Assembly (NCBI GenBank): GCA_016711925.1
Contig: JADJSA010000017.1
Coordinates: 62,001-126,000 of the forward strand
Source: Candidatus Methylophosphatis haderslevensis
Lineage (GTDB): Bacteria > Pseudomonadota > Gammaproteobacteria > Burkholderiales > Rhodocyclaceae
Length of the DNA: 64,000 bases
Reading direction: 5' to 3'
The position numbers were made by a program, and so were the translations under genes. This document shows, piece after piece, positions 8,756 to 17,189 of the stretch (position 1 is the first letter of the stretch; each line of letters begins with the position of its first letter). Under the pieces are notes generated by a model. That model made no database searches and was not told the DNA's origin. It saw nothing but the letters and a program-made list of their open reading frames with translations.

Positions 8756-9106
8756 TCACTTCATGGAGAGCGGTGGCGGAGCGCGGCTAAGGTAGGCCCG
8801 CACCGGCGGTGCGAGCCAGACGACGGATGAAGGCGATTGCGGTGTGACGGCGCGAACCGGCGAGCGCGCGAGGGGTTCCGACTTGCAGGTCAGTGCCCCG
8901 CCGGTTACCGCGACAGCGGTCAGGCAGAGATCGCAATGTGTCAGGTGGAGGGCGAGCTTGCCGTCGCCATCGCCGGTGGCCGCGCTACCTGCGTGCGACA
9001 GCGTATGCCAGGCCGCCGCCGCCTGCGCAACCGGCAGCATCAGCACGAGGCAAAGCAGCCACCAGAGGCGGCGCCGAATCAAACCACGGGGCGGAGGCGA
9101 GTGCAT
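8756..9106 (-). CDS. Small exported His/Cys protein, DUF2946-like
   Basis: A 116-residue protein with a membrane or signal segment (WWLLCLVLMLPVAQAAAAW, about 15-33), then HTLSH and, about 20 residues later, HLTHCDLC. Clustered His and Cys residues suggest metal binding outside the cytoplasm. This pattern resembles the DUF2946 group of proteins found near copper and zinc transport genes. It is the first gene of the cluster that continues into the barrel protein, binding protein and permease (all minus strand, 74-base gap to the next start). A metal chaperone or sensor role is inferred. Confidence 0.6.
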   Translation of the reverse strand: MHSPPPRGLIRRRLWWLLCLVLMLPVAQAAAAWHTLSHAGSAATGDGDGKLALHLTHCDLCLTAVAVTGGALTCKSEPLARSPVRAVTPQSPSSVVWLAPPVRAYLSRAPPPLSMK

Positions 9107-9538
9107 GGCGAAGACGAATCATACGCTCACGGCCGACCGGTTTCAGGGAGGCGATGCTTGCGCGGCCCGGCAAAAGAAGCCGGCGACTCGGCGCTTCCCG
9201 CTACAGCGTCGTGATCGGCTCGGTCGAACCGTCAGGCGCAGCGCACCAGGGCACCGTCGTCGTAGGAAATTCTGAGCATCCCAGGCCCGCGTCGACGCGG
9301 ACACGGTGTTCTCGGAAAAACAGCAACTTACAGTTTCTGTTTCTTGAGAATCTCACAGATTCTGTGCCGGGTAGAATTTGGGCGATCACAATTGCCGGCA
9401 GCGGGCCGGCGGGCATATCGGAATGCCGAAAGACCACCGTTTCGACGGCTGTGTCAACGCGGCGATGGAATAGGCCGATCGACTGCGCATGAGGCGCCGT
9501 TGGCGTGCGTTTGTGCACGCCAACATTTCCCGGACGAT
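9107..9538. other. 432-base intergenic region with palindromes
   Basis: Upstream of the metal-uptake cluster. No gene is supported. It holds a 14-base perfect palindrome CCGCGTCGACGCGG (9287-9300) and an AT-richer nested pair of inverted repeats, AGAATCT-CAC-AGATTCT (9347-9363), overlapping CACAGA-T-TCTGTG (9354-9366). These could be operator sites for a dimeric regulator, but their distance (about 250 bases) from the first gene start leaves this uncertain. Confidence 0.45.
9347..9366. promoter_or_regulatory. Nested inverted repeats, candidate operator
   Basis: AGAATCT and AGATTCT flank CAC, and the right arm is shared with a second symmetric site CACAGA-T-TCTGTG. Short AT-rich symmetric sites in an otherwise GC-rich gap are typical of regulator binding. 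The regulator is unknown; a clear Zur consensus is not evident. Confidence 0.35.
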
Positions 9539-10087
9539 CTATCTCTTCTTTCGAGCCTGTACATGGTTATGATGCCGACTGCATTCCTCGACGCGCTCGG
9601 CGCCAGTGGCTCTGGTCGGCCGAGCCGCCGTATCGATCGGTTTCACGTAAGGGTTGGCGGTCTTCGGATCCCATCCTTGCTGGCAGTAGACGTCCACGCA
9701 GTACTTCAAGTCCCGGTCTTCGTAGTTGTTGCTCTTGAAATGGACCTCGAAGATCGAATGGTGCGAGCTGCTGACAAGTTTGAAGTAGGAAAGCTGGTAG
9801 TTTCCCTTCGCACGCTCCTTTGCCGCCTCGCGTGCGGCCGCGTTCAATCCGGCCTTCGTACAGTTGAATGTCATGGCGCCGAGGTCGTTCAGCGTGAGTT
9901 CCGTGCCGGCCGAACCCGCGCCGGAGCCGGCTTGCTCCGGCCGCTCGGATGACGGTTGAGCGTGGAGAGCCGGCTGCGGCGCCGGCGCGGCCTGTGCCGG
10001 CGTCGGGGTCTGTGCCAGGCTCGGCGATGGCGCTGCGGCGCTGTATGCGCACAGCGCGACAATAACGAGTACGCGGAAATTCTTCAT
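9539..10087 (-). CDS. Secreted protein of unknown function
   Basis: A 182-residue protein from the ATG at 10087 (GGAG upstream); the longer frame to 10213 starts without a ribosome binding site. Signal peptide 1-26 ending SLAQ, then a Pro/Ala/Gln-rich low-complexity stretch (about 27-65) and a compact domain containing three cysteines (FNCTKAG, KYCVDVYCQQGW), some of which may form disulfides in the periplasm. I do not recognise the family. It lies 122 bases downstream of the beta-propeller gene on the same strand and may work with it. Confidence 0.6.
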   Translation of the reverse strand: MKNFRVLVIVALCAYSAAAPSPSLAQTPTPAQAAPAPQPALHAQPSSERPEQAGSGAGSAGTELTLNDLGAMTFNCTKAGLNAAAREAAKERAKGNYQLSYFKLVSSSHHSIFEVHFKSNNYEDRDLKYCVDVYCQQGWDPKTANPYVKPIDTAARPTRATGAERVEECSRHHNHVQARKKR

Positions 10088-10209
10088 CGGAGGCTCCAGC
10101 GAGTTTGGGCTTGAAAGGGCGCCGGCGGCGACAACCCCATTTCCATGATCATTGGGTTTGGTCGATTGGATGGACGGCCGGGTCCGGCACGAGCCGGATC
10201 CGGCGACAC

Positions 10210-12009
10210 TCAAAGGCCGTACTGGACGACCTTGTTGCTGAACGTCCCGACATAGACCCTGCCGTTGGCGACCACCGGTGTCGAGTACTTGGCGAAAGCG
10301 CCCAGCTTGTTGTTCGCGTTGGCATCGCTGTGAAATAGCTGCTTCAGCTTGCCGTTGATCACCCGCCTCGCATCGTAAGCGACGAGCGCTCCCGCCACGA
10401 CATTCGCATTGGCGTCGCCTTGGACCGGATAGACGCCCCAGACGACGGCGGTATTTGGCGTCGTACCGTTGGAGGAGACGACCAGGCGTCCGCCGGGCAT
10501 GCCGCCGGGCGGGGCCATGTTGCCCGACGCAAACTGCGCCCCTTCGCCGCGGAAACCGGTAATGCGCCTGGTGCCGAAATCAAAGTTGTAGGCTTTCAAG
10601 CGCTCGTTCTCGCCCCAGAGATAAAGGATCCCCTGCGTTGCGGTTTCCAGATAGACCGGGGTGCCGTGGATATGCACGCTCTTCCCGTTCGGGGTCTGCG
10701 CATGGAGGTTGCGATTGAGTTTGACGATCGGCCAGTCCGGATTGGGCTGCGTGGTCGTCGGCAGACCCGCGAGGCCGTTCGGCGCGTTCGGCAAGTACGT
10801 GGCGACGAACGGAAGGTTGAAGTGGGGGTTCCAGCTATGCTTGCCGAGATCGTCCTTGTTCAGGTTGTAGAGGATGCCGTCCTTGCCGCCTCCGATCAGA
10901 TTGCCGCGCTCCGGGATGAGAAACACGCCGGAGGAGCCGAGATCCTGGTCACCCGAGGCTCCGAAGTCCTGCGGATTCTGCTGCTGGCGCGCGAAATCGC
11001 TGAACGCGGCCCAGTAGTCGGCAACCTCGAGTTTCGGCTTGCCGCCATCGACATTGGCGAGCCCGGCGGTGTAGCGAAGCTTGACGAAACACTCGGCGAA
11101 ATTCCCGGCCGCCGTCCCAGGGTCCATGCCATTGCCGCTTGCGAGGTAGATATCTGCGCCCTGTATCGCGGGTGCGGAACCGGACATCCAGATGCCGCCC
11201 GCGCCGCCGCCTGGCGTGACGTTCCAGATCGCGGGAGTCGGCGTGAAACCGGCCTCGCGGTTGAGTCCGCGCGCGTCGTAGGCGACAACGAAGCCATGGC
11301 CCGGACCATTCGGGTTTTCGCCGTTGATCGAGAACGACACGATGACCGCCTTGTTGCCGTCGGCATCGGTGACCAGACCCAGGCCCGCGCGCATTTTCTG
11401 GTACGGCGTAGTGAAGCCGTTGGCGATGCCGCCGCCGCCATTGTCGGCATTGCCTGCAATCAGCACCGGCGGCTGCTTGTCGGCGAGAGTGGTGGCGTCG
11501 ACAATCCAGAGCAGGTTGATGCGGTCCTGATTGCTGGCGTCCTTGTTGGGTCTGTTGAACGTCGTGACGTAGAGCGTGTTCGTCGCCACATCGATCACCG
11601 GTGTCGCGGTGATTCCCCAGTTGCGGTACATGTTGTGAAGGTCCATGCCCATGCCCGGCGGATTGGCGATATCGGCCGGATCGAAGGGCGAGGCGAACTG
11701 GCGCGGCGGCACCACCTGGGCGCCGCTATTCACATCGAATACATAGGCCGTGTTCGTCATGGTGAAGATATAGAGCTTGTCGCCCACCACGAGCGGCGAG
11801 ACGTCGATCTTTTCGTCGACAATGAATTCGCGAATCTTCTTCAGCCTGGGAACGTTTGCGGGCGTCAGAACGGTTTCAAACTTGTTCCAGCCTTGGCGCG
11901 TGTTGTTGACTCCGGCAGTCCAGATGTCGACTGCGAAGGCCGTTGGCGCAAAGGCGAATCCAAGCGCCGTGAGCAGCGCCAGAGCAGTCGTACGCGATAG
12001 CAGCTTCAT
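10210..12009 (-). CDS. Exported PQQ-type beta-propeller protein
   Basis: A 599-residue protein from the ATG at 12009, which has GGAGGA upstream. Signal peptide 1-26 (ending TAFA). The mature part has repeated blade-like segments of the pyrrolo-quinoline-quinone repeat type (for example VGDKLYIFTMTNTAYVFDV, TPVIDVATNTLYVTTF, HGTPVYLETATQGILYLWG, TPVVANGRVYVGTFSNKV), as in quinoprotein dehydrogenases and BamB-like scaffolds. No haem c motif or obvious membrane anchor is present, so it is probably a soluble periplasmic or secreted propeller. Whether it binds PQQ is not decidable. It is divergent from the ECF sigma gene. Confidence 0.75.
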   Translation of the reverse strand: MKLLSRTTALALLTALGFAFAPTAFAVDIWTAGVNNTRQGWNKFETVLTPANVPRLKKIREFIVDEKIDVSPLVVGDKLYIFTMTNTAYVFDVNSGAQVVPPRQFASPFDPADIANPPGMGMDLHNMYRNWGITATPVIDVATNTLYVTTFNRPNKDASNQDRINLLWIVDATTLADKQPPVLIAGNADNGGGGIANGFTTPYQKMRAGLGLVTDADGNKAVIVSFSINGENPNGPGHGFVVAYDARGLNREAGFTPTPAIWNVTPGGGAGGIWMSGSAPAIQGADIYLASGNGMDPGTAAGNFAECFVKLRYTAGLANVDGGKPKLEVADYWAAFSDFARQQQNPQDFGASGDQDLGSSGVFLIPERGNLIGGGKDGILYNLNKDDLGKHSWNPHFNLPFVATYLPNAPNGLAGLPTTTQPNPDWPIVKLNRNLHAQTPNGKSVHIHGTPVYLETATQGILYLWGENERLKAYNFDFGTRRITGFRGEGAQFASGNMAPPGGMPGGRLVVSSNGTTPNTAVVWGVYPVQGDANANVVAGALVAYDARRVINGKLKQLFHSDANANNKLGAFAKYSTPVVANGRVYVGTFSNKVVQYGL

Positions 12010-12588
12010 GAACGTTTCCTCCAAACCCGGCGAACAGATCTTGTCACCGCGCCGAACGACTACAAGTACGGCATGCACGTTGCGCAGTCGCGTGGATTGC
12101 GCTTCTGATCCCGCGACGCACCGGGCGCGTCAAATCGCGACTTGCCGGCTTCCGACCACCACTCGGGGGTTGCCTGTCCCGATCCTTCGATTCGGTCAGC
12201 CGACCGTGTGCAGAACAGGCTGACGTCATTATGGCGCGGTCTCGGCAGCGCAACGACTGCCTGGTCACCGCGCCCCCAATTTAGGGTCGCAGGTTAACGG
12301 GTGTCAATAGGCCATGTGGCCGATGGAGCGGATCTTGGTCATCGCCGACGCGCACCTGCGTTCAGGCGCCCAATCGAATGCTCAGCTCGTCTCCGCGGGT
12401 TGCGCAGTCCGGCGCAATGTGACCGCTCGCCCCGGGATCGTCGTGATCAATGATCAATTCCGGCGGTTTGTTTGAACAGATGGACGCGCACTGGCCGGCC
12501 CTCCCGGCCGCGAGCTGGTTTCAACCACGTGCATCCGGATTCGCGCCGCTTGCGTATCAATTGAATCAAGGGAGAACACGGAGCGACC
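12010..12588. other. 579-base gap between divergent propeller and sigma-factor genes
   Basis: No coding frame here is convincing. The only notable structure is TGATCA-A-TGATCA at 12444-12456, two copies of a palindromic hexamer one base apart, about 130 bases before the sigma-factor start. It could be part of an operator or an ECF-type promoter but no matching -10 element was assigned. Confidence 0.4.
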
Positions 12589-13323
12589 ATGTGCGAAGAG
12601 CCTGCCCTGGCGCGGCTGGGGGTGACCGAGCCAGTGACTATACTGGCGATCATGAATCAGCCATCGCGGAACGATGCTGCGGATGACGAGCCGGCCGCGC
12701 CGGCCGGACCGAACGTCTGCCCGACAGCGGCCCGCGCGGCGCCCGAGGCCAACGAGGCGCGCCTGCGCGGCTGGATCGCTGCAATCACGCATGGCGACGA
12801 ACAGGCGCTCGGCGAGCTGTACGATGCGACGCTTGGCCGCGTGTATGGCCTGGCGCTGCGAATCACCCGCAACGCGCAGGCTGCAGAAGAGGTGGCCGAG
12901 GATGTCTATTGGCAGGTCTGGCGCCAGGCCTTGCGCTTCGATCCGGTTCGCGGCAACGCGATGAGCTGGCTGCTGACCATCGCGCGCAGCCGTGCCCTGG
13001 ACTGCCTGCGCCGGACCGACGAGGCGGACGCGCATCCCGAACCGGAGACCCTGCTCGCCGCCGAGGCCGCGCACGACGGCGACCCGCAGGATCTGTTCGA
13101 GGCGACCCAGCGTGGGGAAGCGCTGCATGCCGCGCTGGAATCGCTCGATGCGCTGCCACGACAACTGCTCGCGCTTGCCTTCTTTCGCGGGCTGACGCAC
13201 GAGGAAATCGCCAAGCACACCGCCCTGCCGCTTGGAACGGTGAAGTCCCACATCCGGCGCGCGCTTGGCGCCCTGCGCAACGTGCTGGCCCCCGCATTTG
13301 CCGTTACGAAAGTGACATCATGA
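12589..13323 (+). CDS. ECF-type RNA polymerase sigma factor
   Basis: A 244-residue protein with sigma region 2 at about 70-140 (GELYDATLGRVYGLALRIT, AEEVAEDVYWQVW) and sigma region 4 at about 180-235 (LDALPRQLLALAFFRGLTHEEIA, LGTVKSHIRRALGAL). This matches SigK/RpoE-type ECF factors. The ATG at 12589 has GGAG five bases upstream; an internal ATG at 12652 (MNQPSR) has no clear ribosome binding site but would also give a full sigma core. It overlaps the next gene, a cupin regulator, by ATGA, the standard sigma/anti-sigma arrangement. It should direct transcription of a stress regulon, perhaps oxidative or singlet-oxygen stress by analogy with RpoE-ChrR. Confidence 0.87.
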   Translation: MCEEPALARLGVTEPVTILAIMNQPSRNDAADDEPAAPAGPNVCPTAARAAPEANEARLRGWIAAITHGDEQALGELYDATLGRVYGLALRITRNAQAAEEVAEDVYWQVWRQALRFDPVRGNAMSWLLTIARSRALDCLRRTDEADAHPEPETLLAAEAAHDGDPQDLFEATQRGEALHAALESLDALPRQLLALAFFRGLTHEEIAKHTALPLGTVKSHIRRALGALRNVLAPAFAVTKVTS

Positions 13324-14183
13324 ACAAGCAATTTGTCCCCAGCCCGGTTCCGCTCGATGGTGACGATGCTCAGGTCTCGGAGGCAATCGCCGGGTCGCTG
13401 TCAGAGGCTCTGCTGCCGCTGCAGCCAGCGCCGGGCCGCGGCGTCGCGATGCGCAAGCGCCTGCTCGAACGCGCGCACGCCAGCCGCGAACAATCGAGCG
13501 GCTTCATCACCGTGCGACGCGACGAAGGAGCATGGCGCCCTTTGGCGGGAGGCGTGCGCGTGAAGCTGCTCAACGACGGCGCCGTCGCACGCTCGGTGCT
13601 GGTCGAGCTTGAGCCGGGCGGCGTGCTGCCCGTACATCGACACCACGAACACGAGGAGTGCGTGGTGCTGCGCGGGGAGGCGCAGCTTGGCGAACGCACG
13701 GTGCGGCGAGGCGACTACCATATCGCGCTCGCAGGCAGCCGGCACGGCCGGGTCAGCACGAAGAGCGGCGCCTTGCTCTACCTGCGCGGCGTGCCGATCG
13801 GCAAGCCCCTCGAAGTCGCGCGCGATCTGGTCAGCGCCTGGCTGCCGGGCAACGGCGCGACGCCGATCACGGTGCGCGCCGACGAGGGACAATGGGCGGA
13901 CTTTCTGCCCGGCGTGCAGACCAAGGAATTGTGGCGCGAAGGCGGCGAGCGCTCGATGCTGGTGCGCATGCAGGCCGGCGCCCACGTGCCGGGCCATCCG
14001 CATCCGTATCCAGAGGACTGCCTGCTGCTCGACGGCGAGGCCTTCATTGGCGACACCCTGTTTCGCCCCGGCGAATTCCAGCATGCGCCGGCCGGCAGCG
14101 TGCATCAGGATCTGACCAGCGATGTCGGCGCGCTGATGTTTGTGCATGGCGCCGCCGAGTACACCCCGGTCGCGCGCATGTGA
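13320..14183 (+). CDS. Double-cupin putative anti-sigma factor (ChrR-like)
   Basis: A 287-residue protein starting at the ATGA overlap with the sigma gene. Two cupin domains are visible: about 75-160 with H106/H108/H109, E112/E113 and H142, and about 180-280 with H226/H228, E232 and H262, each a plausible metal site. ChrR-type anti-sigma factors hold their sigma factor inactive and release it on a signal. The N-terminal region (1-60) here lacks the His and CxxC zinc ligands that anchor the ChrR sigma-binding domain, so it either inhibits sigma in a different way or senses through the cupins alone. Confidence 0.75.
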   Translation: MNKQFVPSPVPLDGDDAQVSEAIAGSLSEALLPLQPAPGRGVAMRKRLLERAHASREQSSGFITVRRDEGAWRPLAGGVRVKLLNDGAVARSVLVELEPGGVLPVHRHHEHEECVVLRGEAQLGERTVRRGDYHIALAGSRHGRVSTKSGALLYLRGVPIGKPLEVARDLVSAWLPGNGATPITVRADEGQWADFLPGVQTKELWREGGERSMLVRMQAGAHVPGHPHPYPEDCLLLDGEAFIGDTLFRPGEFQHAPAGSVHQDLTSDVGALMFVHGAAEYTPVARM

Positions 14184-14539
14184 GGGGATGGGCACGCGAC
14201 CGGACTGCGTGCTTGTCAGCCGTCGGCGCGTCGCCGCGCCGGTGCCGGCAACGACGTGGTAACCGGCGGCGCCATGAATGGGGGTCGGTGCGCGGCGACG
14301 TCCATACGATGACAATTCGATCCGCCGCACGATTGCGACTCGATTTGAATTGCTTGCCGAGACTCGCGATTGCTTGCACAGCGCTTCCTTGGGCTTGCCC
14401 GCCTGCGCGTATCGGGAAAAGGCAAGAATCGCCAAGCGTTGCTCCAAGGGAGAATGACCGCTACCATTTCGGTTGGTCATGCAACCAACGGGCCTCTGCT
14501 CGATTTGGCCGGTCTCTTTTTCCCTAACTTCATGAGCGA
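14184..14539. other. 356-base gap before the phosphofructokinase gene
   Basis: No gene seen. It contains a small perfect inverted repeat GTTGGT-CATGCA-ACCAAC at 14472-14489, about 50 bases before the phosphofructokinase start, which may be an operator or a leader hairpin, and a duplicated ATTGCTTGC. Promoter elements could not be assigned with confidence. Confidence 0.35.
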
Positions 14540-15778
14540 ATGTCAATTATGGGCAAACCCAAGAAAGTCGCCATTCTCACTGCAGGCGGTTTGGCACCCT
14601 GCCTCAGCTCGGCCATAGGTAGCCTGATCGAGCGCTACACCGAGATCGATCCCACCATTGATATCATCTGTTATCGGAGCGGCTATAAAGGGCTGCTGCT
14701 CGGCGATTCCTACAAGGTCACGCCGGAAGTCCGGGCAAATGCCGGCCTGCTGCATCGCTTCGGCGGATCGCCGATCGGCAACAGCCGGGTCAAGCTGACC
14801 AACGTCAAGGACTGCGTCAAGCGTGGCCTGGTCAAGGAAGGCCAGGATCCGCAGAAGGTCGCCGCCGACCAACTGATCAAGGACGGCGTCGATGTCCTTC
14901 ATACCATCGGTGGCGACGACACCAATACCGCCGCCGCCGATCTGGCCGCCTTCCTGGCAAAGAACAATTACGGCCTCACTGTCATCGGCCTGCCCAAGAC
15001 CGTGGACAATGATGTTTTCCCGATCAGGCAATCACTCGGCGCCTGGACTGCCGCAGAACAGGGCGCGCGCAACTTCCAGAACGTGGTGGCCGAACACAGC
15101 GCCAATCCGCGCATGCTGATCGTGCATGAGGTGATGGGCCGCAATTGCGGCTGGCTTACCGCTGCCACGGCACTGGAATACCGCAAACTGCTCGACCGCA
15201 CCGAATGGCTTCCGGCAATCGGCATCGACAGGAACGCTTACGAGGTCCATGCGGTCTTCGTTCCGGAGATGGAAATCGACCTCGCCGCCGAATCCAAGCG
15301 CTTGCGCGCGGCAATGGACAAACACGATTGCATCAATATTTTCGTCTCCGAAGGCGCCGGCGTCGAGGCGATCGTGGCGCAACTCGAGGCCAAGGGCGTG
15401 GAAGTTCCGCGCGATGCCTTTGGCCACATCAAGCTCGACGCCATCAATCCCGGCAAATGGTTTGGTGAGCAATTCGCCGAGATGATCGGCGCAGAAAAAA
15501 CTCTGGTCCAGAAATCAGGCTACTTTGCCCGCGCCTCGGCCGCCAATGTCGAGGACATCCGTCTGATCAAGTCCTGCGCCGATCTGGCCGTCGAATGCGC
15601 GTTCCGCGGCGAAGCCGGCGTTATCGGCCACGACGAAGACCAGGGCAATGTCTTGCGCGCGATTGAGTTCCCGCGCATCAAGGGCGGCAAGCCGTTCGAC
15701 ATTGCTGCCCCCTGGTTCGTCGAAATGCTGGCCGCCATCGGGCAGCCCAAGGGCAAAAAGGTCGCGGTAAGTCACTGA
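14540..15778 (+). CDS. pfp: Pyrophosphate-dependent 6-phosphofructokinase
   Basis: A 412-residue enzyme that interconverts fructose 6-phosphate and fructose 1,6-bisphosphate using PPi, allowing reversible glycolysis. Diagnostic positions are readable: GGDDT at 124-128 (Asp in place of the Gly of ATP-dependent enzymes) and PKTVDND at 152-158 (Lys in place of Gly), both marking PPi as donor. The ATG at 14540 is used; the ATG three codons later is an equal alternative. It is a single gene flanked by gaps, with a possible hairpin terminator downstream. PPi-linked enzymes are common in methylotrophic and polyphosphate-rich betaproteobacteria. Confidence 0.93.
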   Translation: MSIMGKPKKVAILTAGGLAPCLSSAIGSLIERYTEIDPTIDIICYRSGYKGLLLGDSYKVTPEVRANAGLLHRFGGSPIGNSRVKLTNVKDCVKRGLVKEGQDPQKVAADQLIKDGVDVLHTIGGDDTNTAAADLAAFLAKNNYGLTVIGLPKTVDNDVFPIRQSLGAWTAAEQGARNFQNVVAEHSANPRMLIVHEVMGRNCGWLTAATALEYRKLLDRTEWLPAIGIDRNAYEVHAVFVPEMEIDLAAESKRLRAAMDKHDCINIFVSEGAGVEAIVAQLEAKGVEVPRDAFGHIKLDAINPGKWFGEQFAEMIGAEKTLVQKSGYFARASAANVEDIRLIKSCADLAVECAFRGEAGVIGHDEDQGNVLRAIEFPRIKGGKPFDIAAPWFVEMLAAIGQPKGKKVAVSH

Positions 15779-15804
15779 GACCGGGCAAAGGGGACCGGTC
15801 TTCG

Positions 15805-15823
15805 CCGGTGGCGCAGCCACCGG
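15805..15823 (+). terminator. Hairpin after pfp, possible terminator
   Basis: Perfect 8-base stem CCGGTGGC / GCCACCGG with a GCA loop, 27 bases after the pfp stop. No T-run follows, so it may be a weak terminator or a transcript-end stabiliser. Confidence 0.35.
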
Positions 15824-15902
15824 GATGGCCGGACCCTCCTTATGATTGCCGCGAGCAAGTACTGGTGATGCAAGCGGCCCACCGGCCGATTGCACGTGTT
15901 GC

Positions 15903-17189
15903 TCAGTGCATGCGGGCTTCGATGCCCTCGAATAGCCGGTCGTAGATCTCCACCAGCGCTTCACGGTCTGCGCTGCCCTTGACCCACTTGCGCGAGCGGG
16001 CGAGGGTCACAGCCTTCTGTTCCATTTGCGACAGGCTCGTTACGCTGACCTCGTTGCCGTTCAGGATCTCGCTCGCGTCCGCACGGGCACGCTGTGCCAG
16101 CGCAACCAGCCCCATCGAGTCCTCCATCTCCTGTGCGCCGCTGCCGATTGCCGAAGCCAGATCGACGACTTCCACCGCGGAGCCGGCCGACCCGACCAGT
16201 TCCTCGCTGAACTCGCTCGCAGTAGTTCGCGCGGCCGACATCGACCGGTTGAGCGCACCGATCTCGTTACTCGCCATGTCCATCGATTCGGTCATGGCGG
16301 CAATCGCGGCCGAAATCTCTTGCGCCGAATTCTTTGCCTGGTCGGCGAGCTTGCGCACCTCGTCCGCGACCACCGCAAAGCCGCGCCCGGTCTCGCCGGC
16401 TCGAGCGGCCTCGATGGCGGCATTGAGTGCGAGCAGATTGGTCTGCCTGGCGATCCCGTCGATGTGTCCGGTCAGGCTGCGAATGGCGGTCGCCTTGATG
16501 CCGAGGTCGGCGAGGGCCGCGCAACCGCTATCAGCCGACGCCTGGGCCGCGCCTAATGCTTCCGACATGCGTTCGGCGGACCCTGCCATCGATCTGGCGG
16601 AAGCGGCAAATGACGAAGCCAGCGTTTGCGACTGGGCGGAGTGGCTGCCGACCTGGACCAGGGCCGTTCCGACATGTTTGATGGCGCGCGAGAGCCCGCG
16701 CTCGGAACGCAGAAAGATCCGCGACAACAGCGCCTCGCGCGCCACGGATTCGTGCGCGGCATCGAGTTCGTCTACCAGCGTCTGCATCTGCCCGAGCACG
16801 GAACTGAAGGTGCCGTGCAGGCCGGTGGTCTGCAGACGGCGCGTGTGCCTGCCTTCGGAGGAGGCCCGCATGCCGCCAAGGATTTCCCGAAACGCCGTTT
16901 CGGTCTGGTCGAGCGCAGAATTCAGGTTGACCCGTATCGATTCGAGCAGAGGATCCGCGTATGCGCGCGGCAGGCGCGTAACGAGTCGGCCGGCAACGAT
17001 CTGCCGCAGCAGCGCGTCGATATCGTGCAGCGCTCCCGAATGGGCGCCGGACGGCCGCAACACGATGGTTGTTGCACCGGCAAGCGTCACGAGCGCCGCC
17101 CAGGGGCTCCAGAACCCGGCACCCATGCCGAGCGCGATCAGCCCCGCTGCGAGCAGCCGCCGGTCAAAGCGCAAAGACAAGTTCTTCAT
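15903..17189 (-). CDS. Methyl-accepting chemotaxis protein without a periplasmic sensor
   Basis: A 428-residue protein from the ATG at 17189. Two close hydrophobic segments (LLAAGLIALGMGAGFW and ALVTLAGATTIVL, about 12-45) leave almost no periplasmic loop. The C-terminal half has the conserved signalling tip (QTNLLALNAAIEAARAGE followed by GRGFAVVADEVRKLA) that contacts CheA and CheW. Without its own ligand domain it probably takes its signal from the cytoplasm. Its start lies inside the 3' end of the PAS-domain gene (26-base overlap), implying that PAS protein and receptor work as a split energy or redox sensor, like Aer but on two chains. Confidence 0.87.
   Translation of the reverse strand: MKNLSLRFDRRLLAAGLIALGMGAGFWSPWAALVTLAGATTIVLRPSGAHSGALHDIDALLRQIVAGRLVTRLPRAYADPLLESIRVNLNSALDQTETAFREILGGMRASSEGRHTRRLQTTGLHGTFSSVLGQMQTLVDELDAAHESVAREALLSRIFLRSERGLSRAIKHVGTALVQVGSHSAQSQTLASSFAASARSMAGSAERMSEALGAAQASADSGCAALADLGIKATAIRSLTGHIDGIARQTNLLALNAAIEAARAGETGRGFAVVADEVRKLADQAKNSAQEISAAIAAMTESMDMASNEIGALNRSMSAARTTASEFSEELVGSAGSAVEVVDLASAIGSGAQEMEDSMGLVALAQRARADASEILNGNEVSVTSLSQMEQKAVTLARSRKWVKGSADREALVEIYDRLFEGIEARMH

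Noticed and set aside
12622..12651. Leaderless promoter reading (TATACT) just before the internal ATG of the sigma gene
   Set aside because: No -35 element at proper distance; the upstream ATG at 12589 has a good ribosome binding site.
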